Part shown: in pieces, positions 30,325 to 42,400 of the stretch | Numbering within the stretch: the stretch's first letter is position 1 | How the letters are laid out: each line of letters begins with the position of its first letter | Source: Whitmania pigra | Taxonomy: Eukaryota > Annelida > Clitellata > Hirudinida > Haemopidae | DNA: 64,000 bases | Assembly: GCA_021613335.1 (NCBI GenBank) | Contig: JAJTWR010000269.1 | Span: 2,064,501-2,128,500, forward strand | Direction: 5' to 3' | The notes under the pieces: model-generated | Database searches by the model: none | Told to the model about the DNA's origin: nothing | What the model saw: the letters and a program-made list of their open reading frames with translations, nothing else | Translations under genes and position numbers: made by a program

Positions 30325-33300
30325 ATGTCTTTCTCTAAAATTCTGCTCTTCAATCAGCTTTATGTTGGAGCAGTTATGAATAACATTGACTTATATGTTA
30401 TCGATTCATTTATATCAACTTGTCTAATCATCTGCTTAACATTAACTAATGCGGATAACCAAATTCCAACAGAAAATATTGCTCGCAGTAAAAGAGTTTT
30501 TCAAAGCTCGATACACAATGCACTCAGTGGAGCTAATGCAGTAGATGGATCTTTTGAGCAGACGTACACAAAATGTGCTCACGGTAATGATTATGCTGGA
30601 GGTCGAAATTGGTTGGTTGTTGACTTAGATGCCTTTTATCACATCCATCATGTAATATTAACACCAAGAAAAGAAACTCATAACTCCATGCCGGAAAATT
30701 ATGAATATTCCAATCGTACGTGTTTACTTTATTTTCATTTTATAGACAATTCTAGGTATTATAAACAATACACTTTGACAAATATTATTAGAAATATATT
30801 CAATTAAAATGTAAGCAAAGCTTTATTAATCTTATATTAAAATGTTTTCTATCTTTGACAAGATGAAACTCACGCTAGAATGCAATATGTCTACATTGGA
30901 GTAACAAATGAATTTATTGAGAATAGTCTCACTCCAGTTAGACACAATTACCCACTCTGCAGACAATGGCCTTATAAAACCAACATTTCTCAAAATTTAA
31001 CAATAACCTGTCGACCTATACACCACCTGGAAGGTATGTGATTGTTCAACAACCGATTGATGGACCTGGAATGTTGACAATTTGTGAAATACAAATTTTT
31101 GGAAAGAAATTACAGCAGGGTTATTTCCAGATTATTGTTACAAATGATTAACGTATTTAATCGGAAATTTATTGATAATTTCTTCTTGCAGAAAATGGTA
31201 AATGCCAAAATGGTTACTATGGACAGAAATGCGACAAGCAATGTAATTGTTACAAGGGGATAGGCTGTGACAAGTTAAATGGAACCTGCCTAAGTGGATG
31301 CGATGAAAATTGGGAGGAACTCAGTTGCAGCAAAAGTACAACTTCAAAGAAATTAAATATTTAACTATGACTTTCAAATTTTGATTTAAACAAAAATTAA
31401 TTAACAAGGACGAGCAAATTATACAAAGCTCATAGTTGGTTGTTTCCACGTGGAAGTTAATCAAACAGTTGACATTTTGACACCGAGATATACGTCATGC
31501 CTTGATCAATGCTCAGGAAACGGGTTCAACTTTGCATCAGTTTGGGTATTTGAATAAAACAATAAAATGTAGTAATTATTTTCAAATTATAATTAAGCTT
31601 AAATCATTAGTTAATTTACAAATTATTAATGTGTAATGTAATTGAAGTATTTGCATAAAATCATTATTTGCAGAAGGAAAGCTCTTGTTATTGTACCGAC
31701 TACATAGACTGGTCCTTGACAAGAGAAAACTGTGACACCTCATGCATTGAGGCAACTTCAAGCAATTGTCTACATTTAACTACAAGGATTTTACTATCAG
31801 GTAAACTTTAAAGTGATTTATTAAAGTTTTCTAAAAATGCGACTTAAAATATAATTTAAACAAAGTTTTCAATTTACTTAGAATCCATAATTTCCATAAT
31901 CGCTTGTTTATTGCGAGAAAATTATTAAAAAACGAAACATTACTTTTTCATGTTTGTGTTGATACGTGTAATACATTTGAACTGTTAATTAATTGTACTT
32001 ATTAATTAAATTTTTTTAATTTTTATTTTGTTTTAAAAAATTAGTTTGCCCCAATGGAACCTACGGCTACAATTGTACACTGAAATGTAACTGCTTATAC
32101 AACGGCAGATGTTCGTATTTAAATGGTTCTTGCAATCAGGGCTGCAAACCTGGATGGATTGGAGAGGCATGCAACATCAGAGGTTAGAATTAATTTCGCA
32201 ATTTTATTTATTTTGAGAAATTCGATTTTACATATTTAAACGAATCATTAATTGATAATTCTCATATCTAAATGTAAATTATAAGCATTATTTTTAGAGT
32301 TTATATTTAAATATTATGCTGTTTAATTAAATGTCATTTAACAGATTGTTCTTCGAATAATGGAGATTGTGAAGGACATGAAACATGCACAACCAACGCA
32401 AGTGATGTCTCCTCTTGTTACTGCAATACCACATTTTTTAGCCGGAAGAAATTGTGGTCTGCTTGTGAAGGTAGATAATTATCAATACTAAACAAATTAA
32501 AGATGTTCAAAATAATAATAATAACTTGTAAATTTCTGAATTTCAGATATAGACGAATGCCAAGTAAATAGTTCTTGCAATGTCGAAGAAATCTGCAACA
32601 ATTTCGAGGGAGGATATGAATGCATTTCAAAAGGTAATTATCTTACTTTAGCATTGTTTTTCAGCATGGTTTTGACATAACGTGACATAATTATCCGAGA
32701 AATATAATTTCTTCCTGAGAGCGTAATAAGAATCAATTATTTCCAGTGAAGTGCATTGGTATTTTGGTTGTAAAACCTGATAATTACGGTAAGAACTAAA
32801 CAATTTTCTAACAGCTGTCGGTTTGACTGAAGTCGTTTACATCGTAATTGCCATAGCTGCGATCCTTCTTTTGTTGGTCACAGTTTTATTAATTCTGAAA
32901 TTCATAAGAAGGTATGATTGTTTGATTGTTAAAATATTACGTGCATAAATTTATATTTTATTTAAAACAATTATCAGGCACAAATTGAATGGGAAGTCGT
33001 ATAACTCATCAAAAATTAATAGCTCAGGTGTGTCAATTAATTTGTTTTGTTTGCTAATGAATCTTAAATATTCAAGTTCCGTTTTATAAATTAAAACAAT
33101 TTTATGTCAAAAAACACCACTTTAGCAATAAAATATGATTTAAAGAATGTGTTTTATAAATTAAAAATGAAACTTAATTGGAACTGCAGTTACATTTTTG
33201 CAGTTTTTAGAATGTTTATGGTTCTTAATGTAATTCATAAAATTCGTCAAATATCTTATTAAGTTTCAAATATTACAATGGTCAATTAATGAACATTACT

Positions 33301-36300
33301 AAATAGCCTCATATTACTCATACAGATTACGTAGCATCTTCAAACAGTGGTGCTCCGCCCAAAATTACAGAACTGTATTTGGAAGACCTTCCTGCTTATG
33401 TGGCTGAGAAGAAATATCTGTTCGCGAAAGAATTTAAAGTCAATTGAAATTAAATCATGTTAATTAATAATAAACAAATAAAAACAGCTCATCATTTTTT
33501 TAAAATACAGGAGCTGCCTGAATTTGATTATCCTTTTGTGTTTGCCCAAAAGCAGCCAAAATCTCTAAATAGATTCAAAAATATTGTTCCCTGTAAGTAA
33601 TAGTATTTGTTATGTTTCAAATATGATCTCGTAATAATAATTTCAAAACAATTATTTAACAATAATTAACATATAGATTGAACTACTTATATTTATTTAA
33701 TATAATAAAATTATATCAAACACTTACCTCAAATTTGAAACATTACTTTTTTCAGACGATAAAAACAGAGTCAAATTGAAAGCTGCTGACGAAGAAGCTT
33801 CAGATTATATTAATGCAAGCTACATTAAGGTAGATATATATTTATTATTATTTATTAATATATTTATTAATGTATTTACTGCTTTCTATGAAAGAGGCAT
33901 ATCACTTTTGAATTTTTTAGAACGTTCTGCAAGCAACACTCATAGCTACACAAGGTCTTTTTAAAAGCTTGAACATGAATTTCTCAAATTAACTTAAATG
34001 ATTTTCGTTCAAACCATTGCTATAAGGAAATGTAAAATGTAAATAAGGAAAAACACAATCTTTGACAAAATTGCTTTGTAAATAATGAACTCCATAATTG
34101 TCTTGATGTTAATTAACACTTTTCAGTAAACAAGTTATTTAAAATAGATATTCTGTCATAATTTATACAAAATATTTTACTAATATGTATGTGTAAATAA
34201 AAAATACATATTTTATTTTAACTCTAGGTCCAACGAAGGAAAGTGTTCAAGATTTTTGGAGAATGATTTGGCAGGAAAGCGTCGGAATTATTGTAATGTT
34301 GTGTAATTTAGTGGAAATGGCAAAAGTAAGTAAATGGGTTCTACATTTCAACAAAACAAAATACTTTTTAAAGATTTAAAACATATTTGTCATCTGCAGA
34401 TAAAATGTGAAGACTATTGGCCAAGAACAGGAAATAAATCTTACGGTGATATTAAAATAACCTATGTAAAATCCTACGATTGGCCTGAGTATAAAGTTAC
34501 TCATCTAATCCTTGAAAAGGTATGAACAATTACATAAACACACAATATCAATAAGAAATAACAAAAAATGTGTCGCTAACACATTTACACAACAATTGAC
34601 CACAACATTTCGCATAAAAGACAATTGCCGAGTACAAAAAATGTCTATTTTAGACTTCCGCTACAAAGAAAATATAGGCCCCAGTTTGCTCATATTAAGT
34701 ACAATGCATGATACAACCATCGTAAGCTTTCATGGCTGCTATAGGCAATTGGGGTGGACGCGATCAAAAGGAACCTCGCATAATTTATTGTTCCTCTGCG
34801 AAGCTCCAAGGTGGAGTATTAAGAAATATAACTTGAAACATACAAATAAAATGCAACTTTTATTTGTGTTTTTTGTAAACTGCTCAATTTTAAAATAAAT
34901 TACAAACAAAATTCTGTAATTTTCAAGGACGACTACAAACAAGATATAACTCACTTGCACTACACAAAATGGCCGGATCATGATGCTCCGCAACATATTT
35001 CATATTTTCTGGCATTTAACAGGCACTTCGGGAAGCTTTATGAAAAACAGAAGTGTAGCGTTGTAGTGCACTGCAGGTGTTTATTTTATATTCGTATTTA
35101 TATTTAGTATTATTTTTTTTAGTGCCTTATGCATTCGAATAGCAACCGTCTGAACCAACAGCACGTTAAACTATTGCCCTTACATTACTTTCCAACGCGG
35201 AAAATAATCATACACATGAACTTTTTCGGCTTAAAACGTTTTCTAAAGTTTTCGGTACGAAATAATATACAATAATGAGTACATTTAGAATTAGCTAAGA
35301 TTTTAAGAATAATAATTTTAATAATTTTGCAGCGCGGGTGTCGGTAGGACAGGTTCTTTTATAGCTGTAACTGATCTCATAACAAGGGGATTAGCTGGAA
35401 AACCTATAAATGTTTCTGGATGCGTGAGTAAACTTAGAGAAAGCAGAATGAAGATGGTTCAGAAAGAGGTAATGTCCCATGTTGAGTCCGAATCTTTTTA
35501 TACTCTGCGAATAAGTACGATCATTATTCAAGTCTTGAATTTCAGGATACGGCAAACTTTCTGTCAACATACGAGTTTTAAATAATTTTAATCCGATTCA
35601 AAAGTCAAACTTATTATGCACTCTTAACTTATAAATTAATATTTTGTCAAGGACAAGTTTAATATGGATTAATTCGCATTAAAATTCGTAAATTACATTT
35701 CTGCAAAATATTATAAATTCTATTTTAGGTTCAATTTGGATTTATTTACGACTGTTTAGCACACGAAGCAACGTTGGGACAAACGAATTTCGATCCTCAA
35801 GACTTTCAGATATTTTTTTCGGATCGTAAAAAATTCAGACAGAAAATCGAAAACCAATACAAGGTAAATCTCTCAATATAAGTACTTACCTATAAAATAC
35901 ATTTCTAACAAATAATTCAAAAGTTACGTATATGATTTTTTTAATTTGTCCTAGTAGTTTCCATCAAAATAATTTTTGCATAAAGTAAATAATTAAATGT
36001 GATTAATGAATATTACAGCGTTTACAGACTCTCTTTGACAAAGAACATTTTAAAGAGAGACATTTCATTGAGGTGAATAGGGAATCACATGTCGTAGGAA
36101 ATAAACCAAATGCACGTAATTCGATTGCTTGTGCAGGTAGTAACTAGCACTCGAAAATTTCAATTGATTCGACAACCAACTTCTAATGAATTCTGGGCTG
36201 AAATATCTGCAGAATGTGACCTTGTGATCGTACTCGGTGAATACAAGGTGACTTTTCATTGACAATATCTCGAGTTAATGGAATAAGAAAATAATATTTC

Positions 36301-37546
36301 CAAACAGGAATACTTTCCAGAATCTAACCATTTTTTGGAAACAGAAAATTTTGTGGTATCACTCGTCAATCAAGAAACGGACACTAATGCACAAATTTTC
36401 CAACTTCAAATATCTGATAAAAATGATTCGAATACTTACGCAAACGCTGCCATTTATGTCAGTTGTGTCACATTAGATTGTAATGACTATCAATATCGTA
36501 AAAATGAGTTCTATTTACTTAAGACAACGGTTAAACAAAAATTATAACTATTTATTATATGTGTAAATTGCAGTGATTAAGATAATCATTTTAATTTAAA
36601 CAAGTTGTTTTTTTTTTCACAGGAAAACAACGACAATTTGACAAAAGCTTTGTCCAAGCGACTCTCCACAATTTTGATTCAATCGAAAGATATGGAAGCA
36701 ACTATGGATTATCCCACGTTTAACGAATTGTTCAGAATCATGAAAGCAAACTCTCTAACTGCTCTGATGTCTTCGTAAGTTGTAAAATTAAAAAAATAAT
36801 AATTTGTGCATGCTTATAAGAAATATTCATAGTAATCTTTAAGATGCATGTTATTTAATAAATTAAAGTTTAATTTGCAATTTTGGTTGGAAGTGGTTTG
36901 AAATTTGTAGCTGTAGGTAAAAGAAAAAAAAGTAAGTAAAACTTAAAAGTCTCAGTAATGTCGATCATTTCAGAAAGATTCCCAACTTATCTTTTTGTTT
37001 ATCTTTGCTAAATAACCGTTGCATATCTTGTAATGTTTATCACTTACGAAAGAATGGTTATTTATTATTTCTTTTTATTTATTAGTTATTTTTACTAAAC
37101 TTCGAGCAACGGTTTAGACTGGATGACCTTTCGAAATGAGCAAACTCCAATTAGTGGTTATTTTTAGGAGTGCTTAATAATTGCTTATACTATTTATAAT
37201 GATCAACAGTTACGACAGATTGGCGGGGTTTTTCATGACTTTATGCAACATAATAGATCAGTTGACATTCCGAAATGAGGTTGCCGTATTTCAAAATGTC
37301 CTAGAAATACAAAGCGACAAGTTTCATTACAATCCAACGTTGGTGAGTGAACTGAATAAAACACAATTTCAAAATTTTGCATTATTCTTAAAATCTGTAC
37401 GAAAATTGTCTCACAGAAAGCATTAAAAATTTTTTTTAAAAGGCTTCTAATTTGATTCTCTATTGTTTCAGGACGAATATGAAAAGCTGCACGAATTGGT
37501 CATAGAGTATCTGAAGGATGAGATGCAAATTTATTTTTCGGGCTGA
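30325..37546 (+). CDS. Receptor tyrosine phosphatase with F5/8C, EGF and WSC ectodomain (R1), frameshift in exon 2
   Basis: 26 exons: 30325-30715, 30863-31119, 31192-31335, 31409-31545, 31674-31800, 32045-32182, 32345-32470, 32547-32633, 32747-32788, 32815-32911, 32978-33027, 33326-33438, 33511-33592, 33756-33829, 33921-33954, 34228-34325, 34400-34519, 34928-35076, 35333-35468, 35729-35863, 36019-36072, 36137-36247, 36308-36457, 36623-36774, 37210-37342, 37472-37546; about 1070 residues. The in-frame ATG at 30376 gives a cleaner signal peptide. Order: F5/8 type C domain, laminin/MEGF-type EGF, a single WSC, second MEGF-type EGF, EGF-like, short cbEGF, membrane helix, D1, D2. D1 has [20 protein letters not shown] at 34976-34984, [10 protein letters not shown] and the Q-loop VQ, so it should be active. 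D2 keeps the fold outline ([16 protein letters not shown]) but has no HCxxGxxR loop. Exon 2 is 257 bp where phase demands 255 or 258. The frame slips by one base near 31030, between TCRP and PPGRYVIV. Confidence 0.82.
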
Positions 37547-39425
37547 AGTGTTTGAATATTTAAACGACATTTTTCTTCGCTTTCAAAACGATAATCTATT
37601 TATGGTTTATGCTTAGAAAGTTTTCACTGTTTCTTCAAAAATAAGGATGACACAGGGGTTTTTAAAAGAGATCAAAAGAGATTCTTGTTAAGGCAAATAA
37701 CATTAAAGGCGCTTAACCATTCATATTCCGTCTTAAAGTTGGAAACATTGTCATAAATGACCACTTCTTAGCTGCCGCATGTAGGAATGCAAACATACGA
37801 ACATCTGCGCTAACTGCGCGCCAAAGAAAAGCTTATCGTCTTGAAATCTTATGCTTCGGTTTCGTGTTTTTTTCCTGACAGAAATATGTTACTCTTTTTT
37901 TGTATTTTTAATATTATAATATATATATATGTTTATAAATTTTTCCTACACAGATTATTCAAATTCAGTTACTCAGTAAAATCTATGTTTTAATAAACTG
38001 ACATTGTGTCCATTTCATTTCTTTATTAATAAAAATTATTGTCAATTCTCCGACAATCTATTTGAGAGCTGAAATTTGCCGGTTATATTTTATATATCTA
38101 TATATATAAAGAATCATTAAAAAGAGAATTAAATATTTTGAAGGCACTTCTAAATCGATTCACTATTTGTAAACCTCTGATACCCGAAGCGTTACCTTGA
38201 TTGTGCAGGCTGGCTTGCGAACTCGATCGCATTACAACTGATGCAATCAACAACCCTCACTCCTAATATTGCAACGACACCAAAGATTGATTTGAAGTAG
38301 GTCATTTTATGAACTACAGAATGTGCAAATATCATTAAAAGAACGAACAAACAAGCAAACACACAAACAATAGATGTTCGGAAACATTGATCAAGTTTGA
38401 ATTTGAAACAAGAATGAACTGGTTAAATGGCCACCTTTGTGACTCAAACTTTTGACATAAAACCGGAAACTAACAACAATACAAATTATCTGATTTGTAA
38501 ATATAACTTTATTAACATTATTTTTTCCTTTTTGGGCGTCCATTCTACATTTATTTTTAAGGCATAATATAAAAAGATCATTTCTGTGATTCCAACAGCC
38601 TTCTATCTCCCTAGGTACCACATGATTTTCGCTCATTTGGGTGTCCTCAGCATTTTTGTAAAGGTTTTGGAGGCAAAAGGTTGAATAACAAAATATTTTT
38701 ATCCTCATTTGAAAGCTGAAATTTATTAAATTATAATAATATTTTATGATATATTTATTCTGCATTTAATGAACGCATTCTAAAAATAGCACAAAATCAT
38801 TAGAAAGTAGGTCATTTATTGAACAAATACTAAAATGTTTATTGAAAGATTAACATAATTCAGATATAATTAATAAAACAAACAATCGATTAAACAAACC
38901 AAATATTTATCCATGCATTCGACAGTAATAGGCTGAGCCTGGAACCCGAATGTGATTCAAAAAACGCGATTTATAAGAAACATTAAAAACAATGTAAGCT
39001 ATTTTGTTTAAAAATTTTAATGCAATGTTTTGTTATGTTTAATATATACAAAACTATTACAAATAATACTTTATGTAATAAATAATACTAAAGATATTTT
39101 TTCTTTTTGGAAAAACATCATTTTGAAGGCACACAGTATACAAAGATCTTTTGACTTCATTAAATGATGCGAAAAATTCTGATTTGCATTCAAATTGATC
39201 TATTGAACATTTAAGCATACAGAAAATATGAATGAACAAGTTTTGTACTCATTCGTAATTTGATTCAAAATTCGAATAAGAAAAACATTTATGAAATTTT
39301 GAAATACTTGCATTCATAAATTATTCAATTGTGATATTACTACACAATATATAAGACTGTCATTGGCATTGGCTAGTCGACGTAGTTAAAGAACTAATGC
39401 TAGAGTTAATAAGAGTTTTTACAAT
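37547..39425. other. Gap between phosphatase genes R1 and R2
   Basis: 3' flank of R1 (possible AATAAA at 37992-37997) and upstream region of R2. It is AT-rich, with a slightly less AT-rich patch near 38170-38290. The - strand open frame at 38391-38765 (124 codons) has no recognisable motif, is low in complexity and lacks splice support, so I do not call it. Confidence 0.5.
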
Positions 39426-42400
39426 ATGAATAATATCTTATTAAATTTAAAAATCTTATTTATTTTATTTATTTCTCTCCAGAGAGGTAAATTTATTTTT
39501 AATTATTCAACGATGCACAATATTTGATGTAATTTATATTAGGATTACCATATTAATTTCTAATAATAAAGCGTTCTGATAATAATTGCAAACTTTGTAT
39601 TATATATTTATGCTTAGTTGAATTTTTTGGTAGTTTCTTGTCAACTTTATGTTGGATGTTACGATAATTTATCCGGATTTTCTCCGAGTGAAACTCCAAT
39701 CAACTCGGCTTCTGATTGTTTGGCCAAATGCAGAGGTCAAAGCACTTATTTTGCAGCTATCAAGGTTGTTATTTTTTTAAATTAAAATGCTTATTTTAAA
39801 TTTCATAGAATTAAAATAGCATTATCACTGTGAAGAGTCAATATTTATCCAAATGTTTTACAATGTAATGTTTATAAATTTAGTGATGAATGTTACAAAA
39901 TTAAAAAAACATTCATTCTTTCTTTATAAGGAAGGAACAAGTTGCTATTGTGTTAATGAAACAATAGCCAAAGTTCCATCTGCCAATTGCAACTTACCTT
40001 GTGCTAAAAATGGTGGATCTTGTGGCGGCAACAACGTTTATTCCCTTTATTCAGGTTCGTTGGAAAGAAATGCATTGGCAATATTAACATGGAAAATAAT
40101 AACATTACTTAAACAGTGTTAAGTAACAGTGTATTATTGTTAAAATTGATCTAATATCAAGAGATGTTTGTCGATCAATATTTCAATAACGACGTCATTC
40201 ATCGATGCACAGCCATACCGACATACCACGGTTGCTTTGCTGATGACAACGAACAAAGAGATTTATTCGGTTTTTCATCAGATACCTCAAATTTGACCAT
40301 CGATATTTGCTATGAAAGTTGCTTTAAAAGAAAATACCGGTTTATGGGCGTCCAGGTGAGCTACGATTTGCAAGTTTTAACTTCCAGAAACTATGTTAAC
40401 TTGTTTGTTGTTTTTTTTAATTAACCAACTATTTTTATTTTGATGTAATATTTTGAAAATTATTTTATTAAAAAGTTTATCACAAAATAATTTGTATTTG
40501 TTACATCTCGTTTTTTTTTATTTTATTCGGTCCATAAATTTCAAACAGTCAAAAAATAACTTTTTCTAATAATTTAATGTTACATTTACTTGCTATGCTT
40601 ATTTGCCTTTATTTGTTGATTTTAATCACCAAGTATGTAAACGTTACATAGGCATGCAAAAAATAATTCAAATTTAACGTAGTTATTTAACATACAACCC
40701 AGACAAAATCTCTTCCCGCTAAATAAACAAATTATATTTGTTGGCCTGGTGACCGCAAGATTTAACTATGATCTATTACCTCTCCAGTTACCGCGATCAA
40801 TAAGTTTGCGACACTCACGTTTACAGCCATATAACTTTAATAATCTGAAACAAAACGAAATAAATATTGATGATACAGAATGTGATCTTTTGTGATCCTT
40901 GAATGATAATTGCAGCTACAATAATTTTATGAGATGTACTACAACGTTGGATTATTAAAAAATCAAGATATTCTATTTATTATAAGTTCTCCGGCCAATG
41001 CTTTTGTGGTCAAGCATTCGGAAAGCACGATAGAATTTCGGAATCAGAATGTAGCATGAGATGTTCAGGAAATGATCTTGAAACTTGTGGTGGTGAAAGA
41101 AGAAATAATATATACGGAGGTATTTACTTGCTTCATTTGGAAAAAATCAAATGAAAATTAGAATTTTTAAATTTATTTCTACATCTTTTCAAACAGGCAA
41201 ATGTTGATAAAAGATACTTAAGCAGTAATTAAATTATTTTTTGAAATTACAATTACTCGAAATTAAATGTCGTTATAAAATTCTATGTAGCAAGATTTTC
41301 TTTGGCATTTTAAATTAATGGTTAAACATTTTTTTAAAGTCGATTATTTCCTTGGCTTGAACAAGAAATACAGCCAAGTATTTCATTGCGTTGAAGGAAA
41401 TGGAAAATTTAATTATTCATGCGTACGTAACAGATGTCAACATGGATGGAAGGAAGCCATGTGCAACATGAGAGGTTTTAACACTTTTTATAAATAATTA
41501 GTTGCAATCAATTTTATCAAGTTAATGTAGGTGATTTTCATTCCATACCATTTCTTGCCAGCTTTGTTATTTTTGAGCCACACAAAAAACAAAAGCATGA
41601 GACATATAAAGCCCAAGTGCCCAGGGCCAATAAAATTTTAGGACCTTAGGCGTATCAATCTCAGTCGAGTGGGGCGATTGATAATGGAGTTCTTAATGTT
41701 TTCCTTAGATATGCTTCTGTGGTTGGTGCAAGAGAACTTTGCAATTTTAAAGAGTGAACGAATGTATGGGCATGAATGAGACTATACTTAGGATTGACAA
41801 GGATTTGAGCTTCAAAATAAACTTCAAAATATTTATCAAATAGATTTCTGGGCTGCTTCTTGGTAAATTGAATGTGGCATGTTTTAGTTTTTAGATATCG
41901 CCAAAATTTTGGATTGGCTTACAAAATCTCCTTTTCTCAAACTCAGTGTTGAAGTTTGGGACGAATGTATTTAAATGAGGTAGCAATTTCAGCAGCTGAA
42001 ATAAGCGCTCAATCATCGGCATGTTGTAAATGTAAATTTACTTCATTCATAAAGCATAACAAAGTTGCTTCTTCCGATAGCTCTCCGTTCCAAGGGCACT
42101 TGAAACAGGCTGGGTTTCGAACATGACATATTGCGACTGTAGCCATTATCGCTATATACAGAAATGCAACCCTTAACTAATCAACAAGTCTAAACTTGTT
42201 TGGACGTTGCGATTATAAAAGTCCCACTAACTTCTCGGCATAAACGAAATTTTTCAAAAAAGTATTGAGTAATGGCATATTTATTAAATTTTAAATATAT
42301 TTCTGCATTAGGTAAACTTTAATTTTCTACATATTTTGTTATCTATGTCCCAAATTTTAGATTGCACGATAAATAATGGCGAATGTGGAGAACATAAATG

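Noticed and set aside
34512..34898. 128-codon + strand open frame in the middle of R1
   Set aside because: It is an intron read-through starting at the end of a phosphatase exon; the next true exon begins at 34928 with a clean acceptor.
38391..38765. 124-codon - strand open frame between R1 and R2
   Set aside because: No motif, signal peptide or splice context was found, and base composition is like the surrounding non-coding DNA.
41560..42060. Possible reverse-transcriptase-like pieces (IRPKLQH on -) in the large R2 intron
   Set aside because: Several stops and only one weak motif, which is not enough to call a LINE fragment.
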